Assembly (NCBI RefSeq): GCF_964340395.1
Contig: NC_135552.1
Coordinates: 4,167,201-4,231,200 of the forward strand
Source: Glandiceps talaboti
Lineage: Eukaryota > Hemichordata > Enteropneusta > Spengelidae
Direction: 5' to 3'
DNA length: 64,000 nucleotides
A program made the position numbers and the translations under genes. This document shows, in pieces, positions 33,843-47,200 of the stretch. Below the pieces are notes generated by a model. The model did not search any database and had not been told where the DNA came from. It saw nothing but the letters and a program-made list of their open reading frames with translations. Positions within the stretch are counted from its first letter, which is position 1. Every line of letters begins with the position of its first letter.

Positions 33843-34303
33843 TCATAAACCCTGAAACAAAACGTCGTCTGGCTCAACAAAAATCTCATTAATAAAGCTA
33901 CATTCTATCGGCTGGTTAGACAAAAATCTTACCAACAGCGTTTCGTCAATTGTCTGGTGTGACAAACATCTTTACCGATATTGTTGCACTTTCTTTGTGT
34001 GAGCTACCATTATCTTAGGAGATCAACGCCAAATTCATCTGTCCCGTCTGGTAACTTGAACCTAAGGTCTGGAGCGTTCTTTGATATTTTTGAGCCAGCC
34101 AATTGACTAAAATGTATCAATTGTAGTTCAGTTCTTGTTGTGCCAGACGATAACATGTGGAACTATTAATTAGATTTTTGTCGAGCCAGACGAGAACATT
34201 TACAACATCAAAGAGTTATATTTTGTCTGGCCAGACAAAAACTGTGGCAAAGTTAGTGAGGTTTTTGTCGAACCAGGCGACGTTTCGTTTCAGGGTTTGT
34301 AAA
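33843..34303. mobile_element. MITE-like element with about 48-bp terminal inverted repeats
   Basis: The left end CATAAACCCTGAAACAAAAC.. (33844) and right end ..CGTTTCGTTTCAGGGTTTGT (34303) are complementary over about 48 bp with few differences. The inside has repeated GTCTGGC.AGACAAAAA modules in both directions. No coding capacity. Confidence 0.7.
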
Positions 34304-35479
34304 TTCTGTTGTAGATCCACGCCTCCTTTGAAGGCAAAACGCTCATTCCATGACAACCAAATTAACTCTCTAATGAGTGGGTCCTGGGATCAATGTGCGT
34401 AAAAAAGACATGCATGAAATCAAAGATTGGTGGGTCTACTTTATATTGAAGGGAAGGCAAGAGGGAAGAGATATTTATTAAAGTTTGAAAACATACACAG
34501 ACACACATCCGCGTATATACATATAGCCATTATGGGATGTTTATGATTTTTTTCCCATGACTTCTCCAAACGTACGCCCTCTTTTGTGTAAAAATGCTTA
34601 AATGCTTTCTTCGCATTTGTGACTATTGTTGTACTGGTTTGGGCGATTTATTTCTTAATAACGTTTGAGTCTCGTAGAACCCCACATCTGTGTGATAGTA
34701 GTCCTGCTTGCATACGGAGGAATTCGGGACTCGATTCTGACAATTGTCCCTCCCCCTCCCAAGTCAGTAATACAGACTCGTGCACCGTCATGTAAGCAGG
34801 ACTAGTGTGATAGCTACTGTTTATGATGTGCCCACACAAGTCAAATACATTATTTAATTGCCAAGGACACGTATAACATCTACTATTCGTTCGTTGACGT
34901 TATTATTCGTTTGTCCGTCAGAGAAGACGATGAAAGCGGATGCACGATCCTCTTTGAAATTGTATTGCTTGTGAATGAAAACCACAGATTGGATTATTCA
35001 AGTCAAAGGTATAAACTCCCAGAAGATAAGAGATAAAGAAAATTTTCATGGTAACTGAACCCGGCTAATTATGAGATTATTAAGGGTGTTTTAATTTAGA
35101 TAAGAGAAGAATGGACAAGATGTCTTTATTTAGTCAATAAAGAGAGAATTCTGTACATCTGAAAGAAAGAAAAGTATCCAAGGAAAGAAGAAACCAAGTT
35201 TTGTATCATAACGAAAAGTCAATTGAACGATATCACACACAAAATAAATTTTATTTCACCACAAAAGTTAATCATTCAATCTATCAATCATTCACCCAAA
35301 TAATAAATTAATCAACCAATCGATCGATCAATCAATTACATGCTCGCTGACCCCTCTGCCCTAACTCGAAACCAAAGCACAGTACAGCAGTCTGAGTAGA
35401 AACACATCACCGTATCGAACTGCTCAGCATTCGAACAACCAAATTATCGTAAATTTATGTAGGAAATAAAATTTCACAT
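34304..35479. other. No gene or repeat recognised
   Basis: AT-rich DNA with short A/T-rich simple sequence (near 35280-35330, ATCAATC-like). Nothing else is supported. Confidence 0.5.
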
Positions 35480-36800
35480 CAGGGAGCAATAAGTTTTTTA
35501 CGGCCGGGGTTAGGCCGGTGACTTCTTGTTCGTGTTGTACTTGAAAATAGTGACCCCCCTCCCCCCCCGTGATTCATCCGCAAGACAATCCAACCCCAAC
35601 CCCCTCTGACATATAATAAAACACACTGAACCCCCCCCCCCGACATCTGTTGACAAGAAATATTCTTCTTGTGCTTGCAAAAGACACTCTAGATTCTGAA
35701 AGCACAATACAGCACACTGCATAGTTAACTTTACAGTGATTTGAAGTGTATCTGGTAAATTGCTGTCCCAAATCCATTGTTTCATATGTATAAAGCTCTT
35801 TAGACAGGAACCCTATGAGAAGTATGACGGACATGCAAACTATTCATGCTTTAGACCAAACGTTATAGGACATCTTTTAGACTGAGTGAACTATTACCAT
35901 TATAGATTAATTCAGCTAATTGTAAAATACAATATTAGAAATGGGGTTAATATAATTGTAAACCTAGGGGTTTCAATAAGTTTCAAAGTAGGGAGAGAAC
36001 TGGAAACAGTATGGGGAGAAGTGCACGCTATGCGCGTGCGTGAGCCTGCTATACAAGCGGAGGGGAGGAGGAGTTGGGAGGGGACGTCCCCTCCCACGGT
36101 AAGGGCTTTTTGAAAAATGAACACCATTTGGCGGCCATTTAGAGCACCATTCAGAAGTAAAACACAACTTAGTTATATCATAAAAGTATTTTAGGGTTTC
36201 AATCATTTCAAGTCATATTGACACAAATAATAGTAAAAAAAGGTCAAGTAGAAAGTAAGAAAATTTGGGGGAAATATGCACAGCGGAGGTCAGTTACCAA
36301 TGTTACCATTTAGAGATACAAATTCATTAAATTATTTGAAAGTGTGTCTCTATTGGCTATGTTTGTGTGCAATTCAACATGTTCAGGTCAATGGAGGCAC
36401 AGATTTTAGATTCAGTCCATCCAGTAAATTTCAATATATTTCATTTCTTATGTGTTACGTGTACAGCTACACATGCAAATTTTTATACCACATGATGATA
36501 CAATGCAACTAATGCCTGCAATATTGAGGTCATTTCTAACAAAGCTGTTGCTTAAAAGGTGCAATACATGTTCTCACTCCATGTCATATGCTTGGGATGT
36601 ATCAAGAGACAAAGAGTTTGTCATTGTTTATCGCATGCACATACATTTGCTGTATGGAAATTTAAGTACAGCAGGGGGTCATGATTTCGTTCAGTTGCTG
36701 AAAATAGGGTGGAACCCCCCCCCCTCCCCTTTATTCACTTTGTAAAAATGATGACACGGGATGATGACCCCCTCCCTTCTTTGGGGTAAACCATTTGATG
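35480..36800. mobile_element. Inverted-terminal-repeat DNA element, copy B (inverse of copy A)
   Basis: 35640-35840 and 36030-36440 are the reverse complement of 14560-14770 and 14020-14440. Landmarks include GACATCTGTTGACAAGAAAT, the GC-rich block CTGCTATACAAGCGGAGG, and CAGTTACCAATGTTACC. The left end GGGAGCAATAAGTTTTTTAC keeps the terminal sequence. The right end is eroded. Confidence 0.75.
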
Positions 36801-37096
36801 GGAGGCGGGGGGAGTTCAGGATCTGGACTATACAACATTTTCTTTATTCGGTGGATACGAACTGTTGAATAAATGCAGGTACAAATAATTGTATATTCTT
36901 CATGCACTGTGCATGCTCGCTTACGATACAGAAGTGTACTGGCACCGTAATTGGTAATGGTATCTATCCATAAATACAACACGACGCGTCCCTATGGTCT
37001 AATGTCTATAGCAACATTTTAAAAACAAATTTCTTTGATGATTGTATACACACACACACACACTCACACGATAAAATAACAGGGAATCATATTACA

Positions 37097-37172
37097 AATG
37101 AATGAATGAATGAATGAATGAATGAATGAATGAATGAATGAACGAACGAACGAACGAACGAACGAACGAACT
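37097..37172. repeat. (AATG)n(AACG)n microsatellite
   Basis: Ten or more AATG units turn into AACG units. A short CA tract lies at about 37048-37066. Confidence 0.93.
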
Positions 37173-39597
37173 AATGAATGAACTCTGTATACTATTGAAA
37201 TAATATACTACATTTCAATATATACTCATCTATACAAGCACCACATAATTACTATATATAGAGAAACAACTAGTATACAGGCCCGTACATACATACATCC
37301 ATGTCTATAGATAGTTATCTATGAGTTTAAAATTATATATTTACCAAAACATAATATTTTGTTTATTTGTTTGTTTATTTACTTATTTGTAACATGGTTC
37401 ACAGCGCGGGCTCCCTGTGGTGAAAATATAACTCAATGGGTGAGAGAGCAGTGTGTAATGGGTACATGAGAAGATTTCCCCCCCTCCGGTCCCTGGAATT
37501 TTTTTTTAATTTTAACTTGTCGAGGTGATAACCAAACCCTTTCCTGATCACAACTGAAATTTGAATTCAGAAAACTAACGTCAACAAAAAATGTCAAAGT
37601 TATTAAATGTTGAATTCAAGGTATAAATTCAGGTCAGTATGCTCAACTTAATAATTTGAGTTGGAAGTCTTTTGTTTTGTTTTATTTTGAGATTTGCCAA
37701 CAGTTTAACAATACAAAACCTTTGACAAGAGTTTTTAAAAGTTTAGGTGCCACAGAAACACATGTACTTGGGAATTTGGCGTTTGTAGCTAGTTTCTGTG
37801 CTTACAGGACCACAGTTGTTTTTTAGGTCATATCCTGGAAGCAAATTTTCTTTCTCTGTTTTGAGTTGGTCAGCACAATCCCCCCCCCCCCCCCCCCCCA
37901 CATTTTGCCTGTGAACATTTTTTTGGCAAATCCTCCAATCTCCGAAATTAAATGGTGTACCCTTTACAGCAAACCCAAGCTGGCTTGCTAGTAATGACCC
38001 ACCATTGCTCAGATAAAATTAATACGATTTTTGTTTGATATGTAGGCTACTACTAAAGACTTTAGCCATTCAGAAATAAATGGCAATGACAATACGCAAA
38101 CCAAAAACTTGTACATTCTAAGCCAGTCACTGTAAACATTTCACAACCATAACTCCAAGAGATATCTCATTTGAATAATACAACTGCAATGCGATATGTG
38201 TACTAAGATCAAGTTTAGTCACGCATAGTTCAAATTACTAGTACATGCAGTAAATAAACTGACACATATACTCAGTGGGTTGCAAGAAATCAATCTATTT
38301 ACCATGCTGTATGCAAAAAGAAACAAAGTGAGTATTTCAAACTTCATGTAAATGCACAATTAAAAAACATATACAAAGTGATTAAAAGGGACTGACGAAT
38401 GACTGGATAAAGTCTCAGAACTTTACACCAAATCTCTGATGTATTCACAGTCTTGTCAAAATAAATGTATCTAAAACAGTCAAGATTACTTGTCAAACCA
38501 ACCACCATTTAACAATTAGAACATAAAGTGGTCATATGGAAAAGGATTGAGGATTTTTAATTTATAAAACAATTTTATCATGGCTTCCTACTTTGAAAAT
38601 CAATGTGAAACAACAAATGCAAAGTCCTTGTTTGTAACTCAGTAAATTACAAAAGATTTATGTGTAAAATCTTTGTTATTGTACATACAACAATGAACTT
38701 TTATCATTTTTTAATAGCTTTTTAAAAATGTATTGAGTTTCAAAACACAGACTTTGTCATTATAGTTTCATATTAATGTAATTCTTGCAATTCAAAAGAA
38801 AGCTTTCCATTTTCACTTTACATTTATATGATTTTTATTTCAAAGATTTATCAAAATTGGTACTCGTAATGTATATTACATTTGACATGGTATCTCTTCC
38901 AAAATTTAGCCAGAACACAGTACCACTGGTTATAACAACTTGAGCATTTCTCACAACAGCTAAATGTCTTAATTACCTCAGTGAAAACACACAACACTTG
39001 TAAGTTGTCTGAATTTACACATCAAAATTATGGGCAAACACTTTAGGAATAGATACATTCATGATCTTTGATACTAAAAAAGTTCAAGGTTCTATCATTG
39101 ATCAGGTATTGTAAAACATTTTTTAATATTGGCCGTGAATATCTTCTTCAGTGAGTGAAAGACCAGTGCATATAAACATATAGCAGTAAATGAAGACAAA
39201 AAACACAGCTTTAATATTTATTTCATCTACAGTTTCCTATTTAAAGTTTATCTTTTGTTGCATGAGTTTGATGAACTCTTATCAATTATGTTTTTGACAG
39301 TTTGGAAAAGCATGTATATATGTAGATCTATATGCATATGTGCATGGTACCTATGTGAACGCACAAATGATTAATAAGTTGTGGTTGAATATTGGACTGT
39401 AAGATTTGTCAATATGTACACTCCTTTTAATTATTTGTTACCGAGAAGTTTAGCAAATGATTAACAGGAGCACCATTAAAGACAAATCTGTCAGTTTAGT
39501 TGACCATAAACATTTCACTTCAGTGATATCATTGTTACATTATTGTTACATCATATATTGTTACATTATTGTTACATCATATATTGTTACATTATTG
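37173..39597. other. Region downstream of the CD225 gene
   Basis: No coding sequence is recognised. It should include the 3' UTR of the minus-strand CD225 gene. TTTATT (AATAAA on the minus strand) near 39213 is one possible polyadenylation signal. A poly-C run of about 20 lies near 37880. Confidence 0.45.
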
Positions 39598-39606
39598 TTA
39601 CATCAT
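39536..39606. repeat. ATTGTTACATCATAT-type short tandem repeat at the CD225 stop codon
   Basis: Four or five TATTGTTACATcA units run through the stop codon (TTA at 39598-39600) into the 3' UTR. Confidence 0.8.
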
Positions 39607-39822
39607 TGTTGCATATTCCAGATCAGTAGCTGCTGTTGTACTCATGTCATTGAAATCTGACATCAACAATGGCAGTAGTATCATGTACTCAACAAACATG
39701 AACAGCATGATTAAGAGAATGAGGGCTATGCCGATACCAATACTGACACAAGACATCTTCTTGGCTTTGTTGGCATGGTCCCAGGCTGTAGTCAAGTCAT
39801 TCCTTGCAGCTGCAACTCTTGC
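39598..39822 (-). CDS. CD225 gene exon 4: second membrane segment and tail
   Basis: It reads [20 protein letters not shown].. [20 protein letters not shown].., then an acidic/Thr-rich tail ending in YATMM and TAA. The acceptor is TTCTTAG. The tail is longer than in typical IFITMs. Confidence 0.92.
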   Translation of the reverse strand, partial: ARVAAARNDLTTAWDHANKAKKMSCVSIGIGIALILLIMLFMFVEYMILLPLLMSDFNDMSTTAATDLEYATMM

Positions 39823-41129
39823 CTAAGAAATAACCACAGGTAGAATTGGTTAGTGAGTGTGAGTTTTTTTTTTTTGAATGTACTAAACCATACAAGACTT
39901 CAGACACAAATCATTTGCAATATTTAGCATGTATGTCCCCTTGAGATACAGCAGCAGCCAGTAAAAATAGCCACTTACTCCACAACTTAATTCTTTTTAC
40001 CTACTTTTTCAGAAATTTGTTTTAAGAATGTTTGTTTGAACCATTATATTTCCATGATTCACAGATTTTACTATAAGCCCCTGTATACAATGATGATGTA
40101 TACAACTCTGAATAACCTGGAATAATGGGCAAAAGTCTCAAAGTTTGATTTAATAGTATGTTGATGTTGTGACTTTTCTGATATCAAATTCTGCTTTACC
40201 GTGATATTGTAATTTGTGTTATATTCTTACAGGGTAAATGAAGCTGTCAAAGATGCCTGTTCTCAACTCTCGTTATGAAAATAGCGCCAGTGGCGTTGTA
40301 GCACAACTGTACAGTGTAAAAATGTTTATTCACATGGGAGCCATAATAGGTATACATGTTCATTTACTGAATGACTATCGAGTTGCCTATCCAACCCTGT
40401 TGTAATATTTGCAATTGATTTGACTGTTACTATTGGTGTGGTCATGTTGCTAGACATATTTGCATACATTTGTTGAATGTTTATTCAATTGTCTATTAAT
40501 CCCTGATGCTGTCTTTGCAATATATGTGATCACTTGGCTGTTGGTATGGACGTGGTCTTGTTGCTAGGTATATTTGCATCCATTTTTTAAAATGTTTATT
40601 CATTTGACTAAGAATCCCTGATGTTATCTTTGTGAAATATGCCACCGTTTGGCTGTTGTTATGAGCATGGTCAGAGTTGCTAGGGATATTTGCATTCATT
40701 TTATGAATGTTTACTTACTTGCCTACAAGATAATGTTGTTATTTCACCAAAATATAATGCCATTTGGTTGTTGCTAAGGGCGTGGTCTTGGTTGCTAGGC
40801 ATATTTGCATACATTTTTTGAATGTTTGTTCACTTGTCTAAGAATCCGTTTACTTTTGACTTTAAGTCGTTTATAAACACACATTTCTCGCACACACACA
40901 CACACACATTTCTCGATGCCTATAGCACTAATGAACCTAGTTCAGTTGTGCTAAAAAATCGCAGATGTAGAGCTAAATTTCTTGCATAAATCATGAAATT
41001 GCAAGACTATATACCTTATGGAAGGCATTCAGTTTAAATCTGGTTTTGTAGATTTTTCATACTTTACTATAATAAACTATTCTACTACTACTAGTACCAC
41101 TACCACCACCACCATCACTACTACTACTC

Positions 41130-41160
<31 letters not shown>

Positions 41161-41214
41161 CACTACTACTACTACTACTACCACTACCACCACCACCACC
41201 ACCACCACCACCAT

Positions 41215-41252
<38 letters not shown>

Positions 41253-44200
41253 GAACCTTTGTAATAGCTCCCTCTATGATGTACATGTGTAGACTGATTC
41301 TGAAATTTTGCAGGCAGTGTCAACATACTCTCATGACTCTGTCATTTAGATTCAGAGTTACAAAATTATCATATTTGCAGAATATTGTCAGTGTAAAATA
41401 AAACTTTTAATATGCATAAGACATTCTACTGACATTCATCCAAAACTTAAAGGCCAAGGATTCAATTCCAGGTGTTTTCATAAATAATGCTACATCATCA
41501 ATAAAGCCATAAGGATTACATAGGATTATTCTTTTGTTCTGGATCATTTTTTTCTATAGCTCTGCTAGACAACCGTTTTTCACTTCTAAATTTTAATTCT
41601 AAATTCCAACTTAAACTTGACCTTTAACCACACATATCTAGTGCAAAATCTGAGGGTAATTAGAATGCATTTATGAGTGTTGTTGCAATATTGAAATTTC
41701 ATTACAATGAAACATAATCAATGCAAAATATTCCTAATTCTTGGATCATGCACTATAGTGTGATTATACAAGGAGAACTTTAGATACCTAGTGTACATGT
41801 ACATGAATTCTACACAAGGTGATATAGAATTCATTTATGTAAATTACATTCACAAGTTTTGTTACTGTATGCAAATTATATGATAACAAGTTGAACTCAT
41901 TATCAATGCAGAATATACATTGATATCTGATTATACACTGTATAATGCCAAGAAAAAAGTACATCAACAAATTTTGTAGGATATTTGCACTTTGTAATCA
42001 TCAATGTAGATACTAGTATAACATTTTATAAAGCTTGAAGCTGGCATTCATAAAATATTGTCTAAGCATGGAAAATCTTAAATTATGCAAATTACTCATT
42101 AATGCAAAAGCTATATCAACATGCTTCAGGAGACATGTTCTTTGTCATTATCAACGTTTCTACCAAATTAAATGAATTCGAAGCACATATAAACATATTG
42201 CCTAATTATTGAAAATCATTATTTATGCAAATGCATCATCATCAATATTCAGAGAACCTTTAGCAAAATCTAATCAGCTCTAGCTAGTACCCAAGTACCC
42301 AGAAGAACTGAATTGTACCAAATTTCATGTCCATTGAGCCATCTGTTTTTGAGAAAATAAGACAGATACATTGTAGAAAGACACACAGACCAAGGGACAA
42401 ATGGGCAGACATAACATTCCAAGTAAAATGACAAGTAAAATGTGACCCTTTCCTGATTTCTTTGACTTAAATGTGGCCCTCTCTTACAAAATGACCCCCT
42501 ACCCTCACTCTTCAATCCCTCCAGCACATTGTAAATACTGAAGGCTCCCTTATGTCACTATTATATTAACTGTTCATTTATGATATCCACAAGTTCATGT
42601 TAGCTGCCGTCATGTACAGATATGTACCGGTACATGACGGCAGCTACCGGTAACATGAACTTGTTTATGAAAAACTTCTTTATTTTAAGTTTAACAATTC
42701 AGAGAGCTACCTAAGTTTTGAAGTTAAGTATTTTAAAGTTACCAAAGTTTTTAGTTATCATATACACCATACACCAGGAAGTAAAATACACATGTACACC
42801 TGGAAGTAAAGAAAATGGAAGTTCAGAAAAAGTTCACAGATTTATTTAAATATAAAGAGGTCTGTGTGACAGCCATTGTTACATCTAGTCACATGATGCA
42901 GACACACACTGATGTCATCATTTCACATAAAAAAGTTGCTGGAGTACATCTCTGTTCAGTTCTGTATATTTGAAGTTAAGAAAGTTAATATCAGTTTGAA
43001 ATTCTTTAGTTACCTTACACATATACATCTGGAAGTAGAAAAATGGAAGTTCAAACAGGCTTCACAGCTGTCCAAATATCAAAAGGTCTTAAGAGACATA
43101 GTTACACCTAGTCATAGTATAGTATAAAAACAACTAATGATGTTATCATTTCACACAACAAAGTTATCAGAGTACAGTTCTGTTCAGTTCAGTTCAGTAT
43201 AAATGTAGTACACAAGTCAGGAATACAAGATCTGGGAGATTTATTTTCGCACAGCCTGTGTCTCCTTTTGATACCAAATAACCAACTTGACAAGATGTGG
43301 ATAATGTACAAGTTACATGTCATACTCCTGTTGGGGTTCCTACTCCTGACTGTTGATATTCCTGTGGTCTTTTCAGATGCAACATGTAAGGTGTACAACC
43401 AGTCATATGTTGACTGCAGTTGGAGAGGATTGGATAGCATCCCTGGCAATCTACCATCATATTCAACAAATCTACATTTAAATGGTAATGAAATCACATC
43501 TTTCCCACCAGGCAGTTTAGCAAGTCTAAAACAACTGGAGTATCTACAGCTTGGAAACAACAATATAGAAACTCTCCATTCTGGCTTTCTCCAAGGACTT
43601 CATCAACTGAAAGTACTGGTCATGATAGGCAATTCTATTTCCAATATTGAAGCACATGCTTTCAGAGATGTCCCTAAACTAGAAATTCTTGACATGTCTT
43701 TTAACTATGACCTCAGAGGAATTCCAGATTATGTGTTCACTCCTCTGAAAAACTTGGTTACACTTGGCCTAAGTGATACTGGAATTGAAATGTTGTCATC
43801 TTCATCATTGCAAGGACTTGTCAATTTGCAAGAATTATATTTCACTAGAAGTTCAATAACTGAAGTGGCAGATGATACATTTAAAGACCTGAAGAAATTA
43901 AGAGTATTAGATTTGAGTGGTAACTGTTTTGTCTGTTTTCCAGGTCAATCACTCAAGCTCTTGAAAAATATTGAAATAATTGATTTTTCATATATGTACA
44001 TGAGACTAACATTTGACAATGATTGTGGGGACATTGATCTGAGAGACTTTCAAATACTAGAAGTATTTTCTCTTGACAGAAATAATATCAATGATTCAAA
44101 TATACAGAGTATAAAATTTAGAGATGTCCCACTGCAGATGTTGGATTTCTCACACAATAATTTGAAATGTCCAATAGATGGTACATTTAATGCAGTTCGA

Positions 44201-47200
44201 GCTACAACGCTGGACTTATCTGACAATCCAATCAATGGTAAATGTCTGGAGAAGTTACTGTATGACCTTGAACATTCTAATATCAAAACTCTGCATTTGG
44301 GGAACACAAGACAAGGATTTCCAGTAACAATCACAAGCACTACTTTCAAAGGTTTGAGAACATCAAAGTTAGATGAACTGTGGATAAATAATATGTATGT
44401 TGAAGACACCAGCTTGTCTGCTGGAGTTTTCCAATGGTTGTCATATTTGAAAACATTAGAATTACGTTTCAATCATCAATTTAAAATTTCAAGAACAATG
44501 TTCAAAGGCTTACACAATTTGAAAACTTTGAGATTACTGTATAATGACTTTGATGACATTGCACAGTTTTCAATGATTTGACATCCCTGACAACACTGCA
44601 AATACAATGGAATATCTTCAAAGATTGGTATACAATGAATGACATTTTAGAAAATTTACAGAAACTCACCACATTACAATACATATATCTAGATTACAAC
44701 GACATACAAAGTGGAGATCTTTCATATTCTTTAAGTCATATGACTTCTCTGATAGAGTTGGATATCTCTCACAGCAGTACAACTGCATTGTTTTTTCCTC
44801 AAAGCATTGGCGTGGAGAAACTTCCAAATCTCCAAGCACTATCAATAGATGTTTCGCCTTTTGGAAAATATGCTATAAATCCATCACTTAAGGTGTTTTC
44901 TTTAACCAGAGTAAGACAAGACACTGTTCGTTCAAAAGATTTTACTTTTTTTTTGGACTATGCAACAAGTTTGCAAACTTTAACTATTGACCATATACAA
45001 TTCGAAACCATTCCAAACAATTCAGTCCCTTCTTTACTATCTTTAACACTTAAGGATGTCTATTTTACAAACCCAGCTGATGTTTTTGAGTTCATAAATC
45101 TATTTCCTAATATAAAAGAACTCTCTCTGACTGATGTACAAGACCTGACAAACAAATTTATGGTGGACTTGCTGCCAACATTTTCTCATTTAGAAACACT
45201 GACCATTATGAATACAAAAATCAGTGAAATTAATACACAAGCTCTGACAAATTTACATAATTTATCAACTTTTACAATTGAGAATAATCATTTAGACTGC
45301 TCAAAATGCAAGATGAAGGAATTTGTAGAATGGATGAAAACAGATAGAAAAGTCTATGTTGAACCATCCATTATCAAATGTGTAGAGCCCTACAATATGA
45401 ATGAAAAGTCTGTGTTAACTATGACCTTTGGATGGGAATGTAATCTAGCATTTATGATTTCAGTACCTGTTACTTGCATTTTTGCCTTTTCAGCAATTTG
45501 TATTGGACTTTGTGTTCACTTTCGTTGGTATATACGCTATTGTTGTTTCCTCATCAAACTAAAGCGTGGTGGATATCAACTCCAAGTCAATGATGAGGAG
45601 CAGCCATTGAATATCAGATATGATGCATTTGTTTGTTACAATGAAAATGACAGAGACTGGGTCATGCAGCAATTACTTCCTCATTTGGAAAATATTGATC
45701 CACCTAATTTCAAACTGTGTTTACATGAACGTGATTTTATGCCAGGTATTGATATTTTTGACAACATTCTTGAAAGTATAGAGACTAGTCACAAAACTAT
45801 GTTGATACTGTCACCTGGCTTTGCACAAAGTGAGTGGTGTTATTTTGAGATGAGAATGGCTCAAGATCATTTATTTCGACAGAAGAGAAACCTTCTCCTT
45901 CTTGTTTTGTTACATGAAATTCCTGATAATGACATGCCAAGAGTTTTACGAAAGATGTTACTGACCCAGAAATATATCAAATGGACAGAAAATGAAGTTG
46001 GTCAGAGACTTTTCTGGGAGAAATTAAAAGTTGCATTAAGATCTGACAACAGAGTTAACAGAGTGGCAAATATTTGAGAAGTGCCTTTTTTGCCTTTTTA
46101 ACATCTAGGGACGATTTTGACAACATTTTTTAAAGTAAGTCTTTATATAGTCTATAAGATGAACTATGTCAAAGACATTAAAGGAAAAGTCCTGTCAGAC
46201 TCATTTCTGCCTTTAGCATACTTGTATTAAGTTTTATCATTTGATATATATGAGTTTGATAATAAAAGAGCACTTTCATAACTTCTTCAGCTTTGAAACC
46301 TTGTAAAGAAGTCCTACTGCACTGAACATGTGTTCAACCATTTCCTGCAAGGGTTTATAGGAAACCTATGTAGATGACATCATATATACCTGGCTAGTTT
46401 CTTTGCATTGATATTCTTTGTATTTGTTAAAGGCATTTGAAATACAAATGTACCTGTATTGAATTATTTGTTCAGCGCCTTTCAACATTTCTGTTGCATG
46501 GATTGTGTTTCTGGTTGATTGTTAAGGAATGTATTTTATTGTAATATCAGCACAAAATGTCAAATCAATTTTAAAAACTTTGGAAAAATTAGCAATTTAG
46601 TTGAATTCATTTCATGGACTATTATTAGTATTAACATTTATTGTGAAAAACTTTTCACTGACATTTTTTTAATAGTGATTACTTGCCATTTGGTCAAACG
46701 TGATAATAAATAATCTGATAATGGAACACGGTGTCACCTATATGTCACCTTTGTGTTAGAGGTATGGCTGTGGACAGATAGTAGAAACTTTGTTATGGGT
46801 GCCTGTTAATGATAGCTGCTAATATCATGTGTAGATTCATTGTGAAAGTTTGTAGACCTCGTCAACATACTGTAAACCTAGATATTTTCACTACTACAAA
46901 GTTTTGTGATTTTTACAGCCTTCAGCAAGTTTTTAAAGACCAATATTCTCTAATTACCTGACTGGTACATTGTGTCCATGTGCATGAAGGCATTTTAGTC
47001 ACTATTTATCTATGTGTTTTTGTTCTCCAGTGAAATTAACAAAACTAAGTGTTTAGTGAAAATATCCAGGTTTCCAGTACTCTCATAACTCTCTCATTAA
47101 GATTCTGTTTTAGAAAATCATCACATTTCCAAATTTTATTTTATCATTATCAAATTCTATGATTTCAAAAAGTTTCAATATGTAAAAGAAACCTAACTGT

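Noticed and set aside
41018-41401. Thr-rich (TTTT) and Ser/Val-rich open frames
   Set aside because: ACT/ACC trinucleotide tract; no exon signals.
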